A stretch of DNA of 28,927 nt from IMG/VR virus record IMGVR_UViG_3300036406_001076, positions 1 to 28,927 of that record; one strand, given 5' to 3'. Positions within the stretch are counted from its first letter, which is position 1. Every line of letters starts with the position of its first letter. The stretch is from a virus. The notes under the pieces were generated by a model. It saw only the letters and a program-made list of their open reading frames with translations, was not told the origin of the DNA and ran no database searches. The position numbers and the translations under genes are program-made. Below are positions 6,499 through 13,798 of the stretch, in pieces.

Positions 6499-6924
6499 TC
6501 AGATCCACCGAACCACGCAGCCCGCTTCATGGAACATGGTGCGTGCGGCAGAGAAGCTCTCCTCCCATCGGGGAACCGAGTGCTCCGGGCAGTAGACCTC
6601 TTTGATGCCTGCTTGGACTATAGCAGCCGCGCAGTGGGCGCAGGGCTGGTATGGGTAGACAAAGATCGAGTGGCCCTGGAGAGGCTCCTTGGCCGCGAGG
6701 ATGGCATTCATCTCCGCGTGCAGGGTGTAGAGGAGTCGGGTCGGTCGGTCGGCCAATCGGTCGGCCTTGTCCTCGACCCCGCGGGGGAACCCGTTGAAGC
6801 CGACCGAGGCGATCGAGCGGTCTGGCCGGACGATGACGGCCCCGACCTGGCTACTCGGGTCCTTGGACCATGTGGCAACGTGCGAGGCTAAGTTAATAAA
6901 CCTCGCGGTCCATTTGGCGTTCAT
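6499..6924 (-). CDS. dCMP/cytidine deaminase family protein
   Basis: A 141-aa protein with the zinc-dependent deaminase signature HAEMNAI (residues 69-75; His69 zinc ligand, Glu71 proton shuttle) and PCAHC (94-98; two zinc cysteines). SSQVGAVIVRPD precedes it as in dCMP deaminases, which make dUMP for thymidylate synthesis. The length is typical. The start at 6924 excludes a basic upstream extension that lies in a tRNA-like element. It sits in the replication arm beside the primase, fitting a nucleotide-supply role. Substrate (dCMP or a related nucleotide) is not fixed by sequence. Confidence 0.88.
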   Translation of the reverse strand: MNAKWTARFINLASHVATWSKDPSSQVGAVIVRPDRSIASVGFNGFPRGVEDKADRLADRPTRLLYTLHAEMNAILAAKEPLQGHSIFVYPYQPCAHCAAAIVQAGIKEVYCPEHSVPRWEESFSAARTMFHEAGCVVRWI

Positions 6925-6931
6925 AGTTTTG

Positions 6932-7033
6932 AGGCGGCGGTGGCGGGATTCGACACCCGCTCTTGTTACATATTCGTGTGTTATTTTGTAACGCTCCGCT
7001 GTCCGGCCGCGTGTCCTTCCACGCCGCACCGCC
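6932..7033 (-). ncRNA. tRNA-like element lacking a normal anticodon arm
   Basis: On the minus strand GGCGGTG (7033-7027) pairs perfectly with CACCGCC (6942-6936) as a 7-bp acceptor-like stem, followed by G and CCT. A D-arm-like hairpin (GCGT, loop GGAAGGAC, ACGC) starts 2 nt after the 5' stem. A T-arm-like hairpin (GCGGG, loop TGTCGAAT, CCCGC) directly precedes the 3' stem. The middle 48 nt instead form GTTACA/TGTAAC with a 16-nt loop, and no 5-bp/7-nt anticodon arm fits. It may be a degenerate tRNA, a tRNA mimic or chance structure. Confidence 0.35.
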
Positions 7034-7039
7034 ATGAGG

Positions 7040-7300
7040 TCAATCCCATCTTTCGGCGTATGCTTTCACAAACGCTTTAACGCAGTCTTTTTTCCGCGTG
7101 TAAAATTTGGTCGCCCGTAGGTCCCAATGCCGATCGATGACTACCCATTTCCCAGCCTGTTCACCTTTCGTCTCTTTATGCAGATAATATCGAAGCGGTC
7201 TGGCGTGAACCCATTCCCGACCCCAATCGGTATCGCTTGTGACGTAGGGGCCGGAATGTTTCGGGGTGGGTATACCCGCAGGTGGTTTTGGTATTCTCAT
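7040..7300 (-). CDS. Hypothetical basic protein (86 aa)
   Basis: A basic, aromatic-rich protein (MRIPKPPAGIPTPKHSGPYV) with WVVIDRHWDL and a C-terminal KKDCVKAFVKAYAERW. No family recognised. It starts 5 nt after the primase-helicase stop and is probably expressed from the same transcript. Its small size, charge and position suggest a replication accessory role, but this is only context. Confidence 0.65.
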   Translation of the reverse strand: MRIPKPPAGIPTPKHSGPYVTSDTDWGREWVHARPLRYYLHKETKGEQAGKWVVIDRHWDLRATKFYTRKKDCVKAFVKAYAERWD

Positions 7301-7305
7301 ATAGT

Positions 7306-9633
7306 TTAGAACGGGTGGATCTCAGGATCCGGTTCCGGCTCGGGGAGGTCGGCCTCGGGCTTGGTCAGGCGGTATTTGTTGACCTTCATCTTCCCGTAGC
7401 GGCGGGCGATGAGTTGGACGTTCGGGTCGCCCTGGGCTTGGAGTTCACCTAGTCGGCGTCCGAGGATCCGGACCGGCCATTCGCGGGTGAGGGGATTGTT
7501 GTCGAAGACATCATTCATCGACTGGTGGAGGTCGACGGCGGTGCCTTCCCACGGCTCGTCGGTTCCACGGCGTTCCCACCATGAGTTGAGCATGTCGCGG
7601 AGTTCCGCGGTCCGTGAAGCGGCGGCGATCTTTTCCAGAACCTCGTCGGCGATGTAGCTGCGGACGATGTAGCGGTTGGCCGCATCGATGTATTTGACTG
7701 GAACCGTCCAAGCCTTGAGCCAAGCAAGGAAGGCGGGGAGTTCGCTCTCCACGTCCTTGAGTGCCTCGACGGTCGGGCCTTCCTCGTAGGTCTTCAGCGC
7801 AAGGGCGATGATCTTGTCCTTGTTGGAGATATCGAGAGCGGGGACGGCCTTGATCGAGACCGGATCGTCGTTGGCCGCGATGACGACTCTCCCGCGCCAT
7901 TCGACCATGATCGGGGTCAGGTATTTCTCGTGGTATTTGTGCGTGCCGTGCGCGACGAGCTTCTTGATGGCCGAGGCGTAGCGGTTGGTCTGGGCTTCGG
8001 ATTCCGCGGCCTTGGTGTCGTCGATGATGGCGAGCGGGGACTGGAAGAGGTCGGCGTTGAAGCCGTTGCCTTCACCCGAGACGATCGAGGAGAGGTCGGC
8101 GTAGCCGCCCATTGCCGGCTTCAGCAGGCGCTCGATGAAGAAGGTCTTAAAGCAGTGCACCGGACCGACCAAGATCATCGCCTGACCCATGCAGAGTTTC
8201 CCCTGTTCCGCGGACTCGTAGAAGCGTTTCAGCCACGCCATGAAGAATTCTTTGTAGTCGGAGTGGGCGAAGACGTTGTCGAGGATGGCGGCGTAGCGGG
8301 GGAACCCGACGCCCCAAGCGTCTGCGGTCTCTGCGGCCGGCATGATGCGGACGTTTTTGGCGGTGTTAAGGTATTTCTTGCCGCCTTCGAACCAGAGTTC
8401 GTTCGGGTTGTAGAGGGACGGGCCTGCACCGTCCACGCGGCGGTGTTCACGGATGAAGGCTTTGGCACGGTCCATCGGCGACATGGCCGCACCTTTCGGG
8501 GCGCGGTCCGAAAACCCGCGGCATTTGAGTTCGCTGGACAGCATCGCGACCATCTCGTAGCGCCAGATCCCGTCGCCCGCTTTCATAAAGAAGGTCTTCC
8601 CGTCGTAGTAGATGTCTTCGAACTGTCCGCTCTTACTGGCCGAAGTGGACGGTTTGGTATCATTGTCTGATACTTCCGCGCTTTCAGATGAGCCCTCGTT
8701 AATGTTCTCTTGAGACCTTTCCGCGGAATCGCCTGCAACCTTTCCGGCGTCCGGGTTGAAGTAGATCAAGGTCTGAGCCTTGCCCGTATCACGGCGCATA
8801 CACCCAGGAACCCGGGTCAGGCGCACCGCGGACATCGCGGCAGGATCCGCTCCGAGCGGGACGACGAGGTCGGCGATCTCGGAGGCGCGAGCCAAGTAGC
8901 CCTCGCGGTCTTTCTGGCCAACGCGCACGAGAGCGTGAGCGGACTTTGAGCCCGAGGTAGTGACGGCGACGATTGGGAGATCGAGCTTGGTGAGGACACG
9001 GAGCCAGAGTTCCATCTCGACCGAGTCGGATTCGATGAGCAGATACTCGTAAGCGACTAAGTTCTCCTCGGCCCGCTGTGACTTCTTACCAAGCCGCGGA
9101 ATGGCGAGGAACTTCCCGTTGACCGGATTGACCATGATCCATGCGCCCTCGGTGTTCTTGGTGATCGCGTTATCGACCAAGAGGTCGGGCATCGTCTCGT
9201 TCCAGACGAGCTTCCCTTGGGACTGTTGGTCGGTGAAAATGATGTTCGCCTGCTTTGGGTAGAGTCGGCGGAGAAACTCGGACGCGGTGATGTCGGCGAC
9301 CGCAATCGGCGAGGACTGGAGGAAATCTTCCACCGGAAGCGGGCCTTCCGCGGTCAGGGCTTTGAGCTTCTCCTCATCGAACTCCCGCTTGAGCGAGACA
9401 CGGGCTTTGGGCTCGATCAGCCCCTCGACCTCGGCGCGGACTTTGGAGACCGTGTCGGCGATCTCGCGGGGTTGGGGTGGGCGCTCAAGGTAGTGGGTGA
9501 TCCAGCGGTCGATAATTTCGTCCGCAAAACCGTTAGCAACCAGCGCGTGCGCTGCGCCATACATCCATGAGTGGCATCCTTGGCCGGAGGCTGGGCAGGG
9601 TTTAATTCCGAGTTCTTCAGGTGTGGGGTTCAT
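7306..9633 (-). CDS. Primase (AEP-like) and SF3 helicase fusion
   Basis: A 775-aa replication protein. The N-terminal half resembles archaeo-eukaryotic primase: LLIESD (198-203), SGSKSAHALV (227-236) and RLTRVPGCMR (271-280). Residues about 300-335 are a Ser/Asp-rich linker. The C-terminal half resembles a D5/SF3 helicase: Walker A position GPVHCFKT (490-497), Walker B LAIIDDT (534-540) and sensor VVIAANDD (583-590). The Walker A has Phe where Gly normally precedes Lys, a notable deviation. The start at 9633 comes 13 nt after the polymerase stop begins (TAATAACGCCCTA). It would prime and unwind DNA at the phage fork, next to the polymerase. Confidence 0.82.
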   Translation of the reverse strand: MNPTPEELGIKPCPASGQGCHSWMYGAAHALVANGFADEIIDRWITHYLERPPQPREIADTVSKVRAEVEGLIEPKARVSLKREFDEEKLKALTAEGPLPVEDFLQSSPIAVADITASEFLRRLYPKQANIIFTDQQSQGKLVWNETMPDLLVDNAITKNTEGAWIMVNPVNGKFLAIPRLGKKSQRAEENLVAYEYLLIESDSVEMELWLRVLTKLDLPIVAVTTSGSKSAHALVRVGQKDREGYLARASEIADLVVPLGADPAAMSAVRLTRVPGCMRRDTGKAQTLIYFNPDAGKVAGDSAERSQENINEGSSESAEVSDNDTKPSTSASKSGQFEDIYYDGKTFFMKAGDGIWRYEMVAMLSSELKCRGFSDRAPKGAAMSPMDRAKAFIREHRRVDGAGPSLYNPNELWFEGGKKYLNTAKNVRIMPAAETADAWGVGFPRYAAILDNVFAHSDYKEFFMAWLKRFYESAEQGKLCMGQAMILVGPVHCFKTFFIERLLKPAMGGYADLSSIVSGEGNGFNADLFQSPLAIIDDTKAAESEAQTNRYASAIKKLVAHGTHKYHEKYLTPIMVEWRGRVVIAANDDPVSIKAVPALDISNKDKIIALALKTYEEGPTVEALKDVESELPAFLAWLKAWTVPVKYIDAANRYIVRSYIADEVLEKIAAASRTAELRDMLNSWWERRGTDEPWEGTAVDLHQSMNDVFDNNPLTREWPVRILGRRLGELQAQGDPNVQLIARRYGKMKVNKYRLTKPEADLPEPEPDPEIHPF

Positions 9634-9643
9634 TAGGGCGTTA

Positions 9644-11020
9644 TTACTTGGTATATTGTTTAGAGATGATGGCTTCGGCTCCGAGGGGGAGGTCTGAGCA
9701 CCAGGAAGGTGGGGTGCACATGATTTTCTCGACGGCTTGGCGATGGGCTTCGGCGTCGGATTCGTCCACCAGCAAAACTACTTCGTCATGGACTCTTAGC
9801 AAAATTTCATAACCAGCGTCTTCCAGCGCCATGACGCGATCCATGAAGACATCACGGGCAAATGCTTGAGTGGCGTTTTCAGCGAGGAGACCGCCATACA
9901 GTTTGACCTCCATCATTTTGCCGAGCCGTGGAAGGAGTCCGGTGATTTCGCCGTTGTGGCGCTTGATCTGGCGGTAGACGAGTTCGCGGCCGGAGGGTAG
10001 GGGGATGGTCAGTTCGCGGTCATTCGGGTCGGTGGAGATACGCAGCGCCCGGTCGAGCTTCTTCCACAGCGCGATGATCTTCGGGCTGGCCTCGCGGTAT
10101 GACTGAACAATGGAGGTCGCTTCCTGCAATGTGATGTCCAGTCCGGCCAGCATCTTGGCGACCACGACGAACTTCGCGGGGCCGCAACCATAGCCGAGAC
10201 CCAGGACACGGGCCTTGGCGAGAAAGCGCATCTTCGGATCCACTTCCTTGAGCGGTCGCGGATCGTTGTAGCCCATCGTCGCACGAGCGTGCGCCTCGTA
10301 GATGTCGACGCCACTGGCGATCAGATCGAGAAGCTCGGTGTCCTTGGCGAGGTAAGGGAGACAGCGTGCTTCGATTTGGGCGAGGTCGCAGATGACGAGC
10401 GTCTTACCGGCCGGAGCTTCGATCAGCTTGCGGATGTCGACGCCGGCCACTTCACCCTTCGGGATGTTCTGGCAGTTCCAGCCGCCACCTCCGGAGTCGC
10501 GTCCAGTCGTCGCGCCGAAGAACTTCAACTCATACGGCATACGCCCATCGGGGCGGGTGCGAGCGATCATTGTGGTCACCGTGTTGAGGTGTTTATTCGC
10601 TTTGCGGTAATCCCTGACCGCCCGCACCCAAGGAAATTTGTCGGAGAACTCTGCCTCCCATGCCGCGCCTTCGGGATCCTTCTCGGCAAAAGACTTGGGA
10701 GCCCGGATGCCCTCCTTCTCGCACTGGTCGCGGATCGCTTGCAGTGAGAGCGGGGGATACTCGCCACCGATCCACGGGAGGAGAGCCTCGGCACGGCGCT
10801 TCTCCAAGATGAGTTTATCGCGGGCCTCGATGAGGCGATCCATGTTGACCGGCACCCCGCGCATTCCCATCTGGCGGGTCATCGCGGAGATCCGCCATTC
10901 GGTGTCCGGCATCTTCTCAGAGTATTGCTGCCAGAGCATGAAGGTCGCTTTGGTATCTTGCAGCGCGTAGCGGGCGACTTCTTTTTTGAAGTCGTTGGTC
11001 ATGTAGGGGCTCTTAGGCAT
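9644..11020 (-). CDS. DNA polymerase family A, polymerase domain plus exo motif III
   Basis: A 458-aa polymerase. It opens with YALQD (18-22), the third exonuclease motif, then has TGRDSGGGGWNCQNIP (172-187), motif A CDLAQIEAR (211-219), motif B RFLAKARVLGLGYG (265-278) and motif C HDE (411-413). The first two exonuclease motifs are in a separate ORF at 11371-11856, with two small ORFs between. The ATG overlaps the end of the 58-aa ORF by 8 nt, suggesting coupled translation. The polymerase core looks intact. Proofreading would need the two pieces to associate. It ends AAG TAA TAAC, then the primase gene. Confidence 0.92.
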   Translation of the reverse strand: MPKSPYMTNDFKKEVARYALQDTKATFMLWQQYSEKMPDTEWRISAMTRQMGMRGVPVNMDRLIEARDKLILEKRRAEALLPWIGGEYPPLSLQAIRDQCEKEGIRAPKSFAEKDPEGAAWEAEFSDKFPWVRAVRDYRKANKHLNTVTTMIARTRPDGRMPYELKFFGATTGRDSGGGGWNCQNIPKGEVAGVDIRKLIEAPAGKTLVICDLAQIEARCLPYLAKDTELLDLIASGVDIYEAHARATMGYNDPRPLKEVDPKMRFLAKARVLGLGYGCGPAKFVVVAKMLAGLDITLQEATSIVQSYREASPKIIALWKKLDRALRISTDPNDRELTIPLPSGRELVYRQIKRHNGEITGLLPRLGKMMEVKLYGGLLAENATQAFARDVFMDRVMALEDAGYEILLRVHDEVVLLVDESDAEAHRQAVEKIMCTPPSWCSDLPLGAEAIISKQYTK

Positions 11021-11189
11021 CGGGCTTCTTCAATACAAAGGGTCTTGGTAGCAGGATCGGCCGCTGTCCCGCCTTCCGGCTGGTCGTCTTGCGGCGGTAG
11101 CCGATGAGGGCCAAGTCGTCGCCCGACTTCGCGATGATCGGAAGCAGGCGACCTTGTTTGACGAGTTGTTCGATTTTGGCGTTGTTCAT
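11013..11189 (-). CDS. Small basic protein inside the split polymerase locus (58 aa)
   Basis: It begins MNNAKIEQLVKQGRLLPIIA and is strongly basic later (YRRKTTSRKAGQRPILLPRP). Its ATG overlaps the upstream stop (ATGA), and its end overlaps the polymerase start by 8 nt. No family recognised. The basic tail suggests nucleic-acid or polymerase contact, an inference only. It is one of two ORFs that separate the exonuclease fragment from the polymerase. Confidence 0.65.
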   Translation of the reverse strand: MNNAKIEQLVKQGRLLPIIAKSGDDLALIGYRRKTTSRKAGQRPILLPRPFVLKKPDA

Positions 11190-11389
11190 CGTCTGACAAA
11201 TGTCTGCCCGCCCAGCCACATCGCGTTGAGGTGCTCGTGGGAGTAGTCCGCTTTCCAAAAGAAAGCCGAACGGCGGTGGGTTTTGCGGTCTTCCTCGAAG
11301 GTGACATAGCCATCGTTCTCGTGACCGAATTCTTCGGGTGTGCGCCATCCGGAGATGGCTTGGAATACTTTTAAGAGTCCTTGGTCCAT
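11186..11389 (-). CDS. Small protein inside the split polymerase locus (67 aa)
   Basis: It begins MDQGLLKVFQAISGWRTPEE and contains GHENDGYVTFEED and KADYSHEHLNAMWLG. It has several His and acidic residues but no clear HNH or GIY-YIG endonuclease pattern, so a homing endonuclease is not supported. The start lies 19 nt inside the end of the exonuclease ORF in another frame, and its stop overlaps the next start (ATGA). Function unknown. Confidence 0.65.
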   Translation of the reverse strand: MDQGLLKVFQAISGWRTPEEFGHENDGYVTFEEDRKTHRRSAFFWKADYSHEHLNAMWLGGQTFVRR

Positions 11390-11856
11390 TTCATTCCTTT
11401 CATGTTGTCTCGGGTCGACTTACTCATCTCGATCCCGAGGAGATGTTTGGCTGCTTCTTTGAGGGAGCGGGGGTAGCCGAGGTAGGCAGCGAGGTCGGCC
11501 GTATCGAAGACGAACCGCGGTTCAACGGCTGGCACGTTGCCGGCCTCGGCGAGTGCCTCGTAGAGCGTCAGATCGAACGCCGCGTTGTGCATGATCCAGT
11601 CGCGTGCGTGGCACTTGAGCCAGTTCGCGTCTTCCGGTCGACCGACGAAACAAGTCCCGTCGTCGAAATACATCGCGACCATGTAGATGTCGGTTTCGCG
11701 GGCATACTTCCACGCACCCATCGTGGTGACCGAGATGTCCTTGTCGTAGTAGGACTCGAAGTCGATCGCGACAGAGGGATGCCGGGAGAGGACTGGTTGG
11801 CGCTCCGCCCTCCCAGACGGTTTGTTAGTTTCAGTGGTCTCTCCCGGCAAAGTCAT
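11371..11856 (-). CDS. 3'-5' exonuclease fragment of family A DNA polymerase
   Basis: A 161-aa protein with DnaQ-like motif I IDFES (31-35; Asp32, Glu34), motif II HNAAFD (90-95) and DTADLAAYL (118-126). It ends SKSTRDNMKGMKWTKDS. In fused phage polymerases this segment normally continues into a YxLxD motif III, which here begins the separate polymerase ORF. The protein therefore lacks its third catalytic aspartate and probably works only with the polymerase subunit. The start at 11856 overlaps the previous stop (ATGA). Confidence 0.85.
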   Translation of the reverse strand: MTLPGETTETNKPSGRAERQPVLSRHPSVAIDFESYYDKDISVTTMGAWKYARETDIYMVAMYFDDGTCFVGRPEDANWLKCHARDWIMHNAAFDLTLYEALAEAGNVPAVEPRFVFDTADLAAYLGYPRSLKEAAKHLLGIEMSKSTRDNMKGMKWTKDS

Positions 11857-12044
11857 AGCTCGTAAACCTCCACGGGCATTTGCTCTTGCGCCCAAAGGAT
11901 TTCGGTTAGTTGGTTACCTGCGAAGACGCAGAGGTCTTCGACCAACTCCTCTTGGGCTGCGATCTCGTCGATCAGTTGGCCGAGCGTTGTGAAAGAGTCA
12001 CGCGGTCCGAAGTTTATGCGACCGATGGTGTAGTCAGTGTTCAT
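11853..12044 (-). CDS. Hypothetical acidic protein (63 aa)
   Basis: An acidic helical protein (MNTDYTIGRINFGPRDSFTT, later AAQEELVEDLCVF). A much longer open frame exists, but its upstream part is out of phase with the neighbouring gene and looks non-coding. The ATG at 12044 overlaps the end of the 84-aa gene, and the stop overlaps the exonuclease start by ATGA. Function unknown. Confidence 0.65.
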   Translation of the reverse strand: MNTDYTIGRINFGPRDSFTTLGQLIDEIAAQEELVEDLCVFAGNQLTEILWAQEQMPVEVYEL

Positions 12045-12288
12045 AGAATTGTTTGAGGATCGCCCGTTTTCGTAGGGCTTTGGCTTTCCGGTAAGCCTTG
12101 TCCCGCTGTTTCTTCTCGCGGAGTCGCGTTTTGAGGGGGCGCTTCGAAGTCCGATGCCACTTGCCGCAGTAGCGGCAGCGATAGGCGTCGAACTCCTCCG
12201 ATAGTGCGAGTGCTGCTTCCCTGGAATCGAAGGGCCGCTTGCGTAAACAAGCCCGGCCGTAAGCGAGATTCTCCAAAACGTGCGGCAT
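12034..12288 (-). CDS. Small zinc-ribbon-like basic protein (84 aa)
   Basis: Residues 36-48 read YRCRYCGKWHRTS, a CxxC with a following His that could bind zinc with other residues. The C-terminal half is almost entirely basic and helical (REKKQRDKAYRKAKALRKRA). The N-terminus has RKRPFDSREAALALS. This is a typical small phage nucleic-acid-binding protein by appearance; the exact role is unknown. It overlaps the next gene by 11 nt. Confidence 0.65.
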   Translation of the reverse strand: MPHVLENLAYGRACLRKRPFDSREAALALSEEFDAYRCRYCGKWHRTSKRPLKTRLREKKQRDKAYRKAKALRKRAILKQFYEH

Positions 12289-12291
12289 AAC

Positions 12292-12474
12292 TCATTCCTC
12301 CTCCTCCGCTTTGCGGTAGGCTTCATGCTTTTCTTCGCAGTCACACTCGCCGTAGAAACCTTCGCAATACTCGCAGTATTGTTCCATTGGGTCGCTGCGT
12401 CTGGCCCAGTAGTGAGCCTCTTCAGCGTCCATGCCTTGCGCTTCGTCGCGGTCTTGATCTGGGTCACTTGGCAT
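12292..12474 (-). CDS. Small cysteine-rich acidic protein (60 aa)
   Basis: It starts at the ATG at 12474 (MPSDPDQDRDEAQGMDAEEA). YCEYCEGFYGECDC holds four cysteines in a CxxC-x6-CxC array, plausible for metal binding. The rest is highly acidic, ending in four Glu. The start lies inside the preceding 40-aa gene (11-nt overlap). A longer frame starts at 12510 but would overlap that gene by 47 nt. Function unknown. Confidence 0.6.
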   Translation of the reverse strand: MPSDPDQDRDEAQGMDAEEAHYWARRSDPMEQYCEYCEGFYGECDCEEKHEAYRKAEEEE

Positions 12475-12586
12475 CGTCGTCTTCCCTCCCGCGTTTGATG
12501 GCCCAGGCAAAGATCGCCCCGTAGGTGGAAAGCCCGCCGAGCAAGAGCCCGACAGCCATACCGATGAGAAAAGATCCGGCGCTCAT
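12464..12586 (-). CDS. Tiny single-pass membrane protein (40 aa)
   Basis: It encodes MSAGSFLIGMAVGLLLGGLS followed by TYGAIFAWAIKRGREDDDAK, one glycine-rich transmembrane helix and a charged cytoplasmic tail. AAAGGATC lies about 7 nt upstream of the ATG, and the start overlaps the previous stop. The coupling and ribosome site make it credible despite its size. Function unknown. Confidence 0.65.
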   Translation of the reverse strand: MSAGSFLIGMAVGLLLGGLSTYGAIFAWAIKRGREDDDAK

Positions 12587-12879
12587 AGGTTGATCCTTTC
12601 ATAGGCGTAGTTGCCGCCGCCTAATTGTGCCGCCGCTTTACCTTTCCAAGCGTCACAGACCCATGAGTAGCGGACCGTCCAAGCAAGAAGATCTTCGTCC
12701 CAGACCACCATGCCTCGTGCCATTGGAACATCGGCGACGAGCAGCGGCCTACTTTGGTCGACTACCCAAACCCCGCTGGCGTCTTTCTCGCGTGCGTATC
12801 GTTGCACGTAGACTAAAACCACATCACCTCCGGACAGTTTCTTACCGTGGATATCTTCTAGGAGATACGTTGTTGTCAT
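12583..12879 (-). CDS. Hypothetical beta-rich protein (98 aa), weakly YopX-like
   Basis: It starts MTTTYLLEDIHGKKLSGGDV. The GKKLSGGDVVLVY segment and the later MVVWDEDLLAWTV recall the small beta-rich YopX fold of phage proteins, but the match is impressionistic. There are no catalytic residues. It overlaps neighbours by ATGA on both sides, so it is part of a coupled run of small genes. Function unknown. Confidence 0.65.
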   Translation of the reverse strand: MTTTYLLEDIHGKKLSGGDVVLVYVQRYAREKDASGVWVVDQSRPLLVADVPMARGMVVWDEDLLAWTVRYSWVCDAWKGKAAAQLGGGNYAYERINL

Positions 12880-13148
12880 GCGGTCCTCCAGAATCGAAGC
12901 CGATCGACGCCTTCACCATCGGTGACGGCTCGGGTCGCGAACTTCATCTTGCCGCGCCGGCCGATGCTATGAGCGATCGAGCGCAGTCCGTTGAAGTGTT
13001 CGTGGGTCGAGGCTGGGTAGACGAACGAGTCGCCTACGTTCAGATTACCCAGCAAGTAGGAGAGCGGGTGTTGATACCGCGACTGTTCGCCGGGTTTCTT
13101 GTCCGCGAGAGGAACGTCCTCGTCGATGACGACGGTGTAGGTTCTCAT
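12876..13148 (-). CDS. Conserved small phage protein (90 aa), DUF7303-like
   Basis: Features: NVGDSFVYPAS (37-47), then LRSIAHSIGRRGKMKFATRA and a C-terminal RFWRTA. From memory this pattern (a GDSF start, a basic helix with FATR, ending in WR) recurs in small phage proteins of unknown function. A DNA-binding role is possible from the basic helix. It overlaps adjacent genes by ATGA. The family link is unverified. Confidence 0.68.
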   Translation of the reverse strand: MRTYTVVIDEDVPLADKKPGEQSRYQHPLSYLLGNLNVGDSFVYPASTHEHFNGLRSIAHSIGRRGKMKFATRAVTDGEGVDRLRFWRTA

Positions 13149-13234
13149 TTAGCGTCTCCTCCCTTGGCGGCGAGCCATGCTCCGAACCCGAACAGACCGA
13201 CCCAAGAGACAAGTAGTCCGACGATTGGGATCAT
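13145..13234 (-). CDS. Micro membrane protein (29 aa)
   Basis: It encodes MIPIVGLLVSWVGLFGFGAW then LAAKGGDAK: one hydrophobic helix and a short polar tail. GGAGGAA lies 6 nt upstream of the ATG, an excellent ribosome site. Both ends overlap neighbours by ATGA. These junctions make it a convincing gene even at this size. Confidence 0.6.
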   Translation of the reverse strand: MIPIVGLLVSWVGLFGFGAWLAAKGGDAK

Positions 13235-13425
13235 TTATTTCCTCCGATGAATTCGCGTTGGCGCTCGGTGAGCAGATTTTCCTTCCACTCGCGCAACTCC
13301 CACTGGGCCAGTTCATCGGACATCGCGTGGCGCTTCTGCATCTCCATGTAGGTAGTGCCGAACCCGACAACCACGGTTGCGGTGATAGCCATCGCCAGTG
13401 CGGAACAGAATCGACGAGCGGTCAT
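13231..13425 (-). CDS. Small membrane-anchored protein (64 aa)
   Basis: From the ATG at 13425, AAAGGAG lies 6 nt upstream. Residues 8-24 (ALAMAITATVVVGFGTT) form a signal anchor, followed by a charged helix (QWELREWKENLLTERQREF). The topology resembles an i-spanin or similar membrane accessory protein, but there is no lysis module around it. A longer frame to 13527 is out of phase with the neighbour and ignored. Confidence 0.6.
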   Translation of the reverse strand: MTARRFCSALAMAITATVVVGFGTTYMEMQKRHAMSDELAQWELREWKENLLTERQREFIGGNK

Positions 13426-13784
13426 TTCCACTCCTTTCGGTGGCAGAGCAGACCGATGATTCCGTAGTTGGTGATATCCAACCAAGTGTCGGCGACCTTC
13501 TCGTGCTCTGGAGACTTGTCCTTCCACACGAGAGTCTTGAGACGCTCGATCTTGTCGTTCATGCGGACGACGATGCCCTTCTCACCGAAGGATGAGATGT
13601 TTGCGCTACCGTAGTCGCGCTGCTTGGAGTCGAGGAGAACAGCAGCTTCACAGAAGGACCGGAAGGCTTTGCGCCCCATCTCGGTCTTGATGCCGAGAAC
13701 CTCGGCCGTTTTCTCGATGTATCCCTCGGCATCCAGTTCGAATGCCTTGGGGTCGTAAGTTAGAACTTCAGTATTTGTATCCAT
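13422..13784 (-). CDS. Nmad1/DUF1599-like nucleotide-modification-associated protein
   Basis: A 120-aa protein with the pattern QRDYGSANISSFGEKGIVVR then MNDKIERLKTL and VADTWLDITNYGIIGLL. This matches the nucleotide modification associated domain 1 (DUF1599) family, common in phages near nucleotide metabolism genes. The helical fold with conserved acidic residues suggests nucleotide binding, perhaps MazG-like, but the reaction is not known. The start at 13784 has no Shine-Dalgarno and follows a large inverted repeat. Confidence 0.78.
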   Translation of the reverse strand: MDTNTEVLTYDPKAFELDAEGYIEKTAEVLGIKTEMGRKAFRSFCEAAVLLDSKQRDYGSANISSFGEKGIVVRMNDKIERLKTLVWKDKSPEHEKVADTWLDITNYGIIGLLCHRKEWK

Positions 13785-13798
13785 AATGTTGAAAGTGG

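Noticed and set aside
6936-6960. tmRNA 5' end on the plus strand (GGATTCGAC-like match)
   Set aside because: Only a short match exists; there is no tag-peptide frame or the rest of a tmRNA, and the match is the complement of a T-loop-like sequence.
7930-8670. 246-aa plus frame inside the primase-helicase gene
   Set aside because: The minus strand carries AEP and SF3 motifs through this stretch; the plus frame is a mirror of it.
11186-11389. Homing endonuclease or intron splitting the polymerase
   Set aside because: The small ORFs lack HNH, LAGLIDADG or GIY-YIG patterns, and overlapping start/stop codons leave no room for intron ends.
11853-12602. 249-aa minus frame as one gene
   Set aside because: Its upstream two thirds overlap three better-supported small genes in other frames that are linked by ATGA or similar overlaps.
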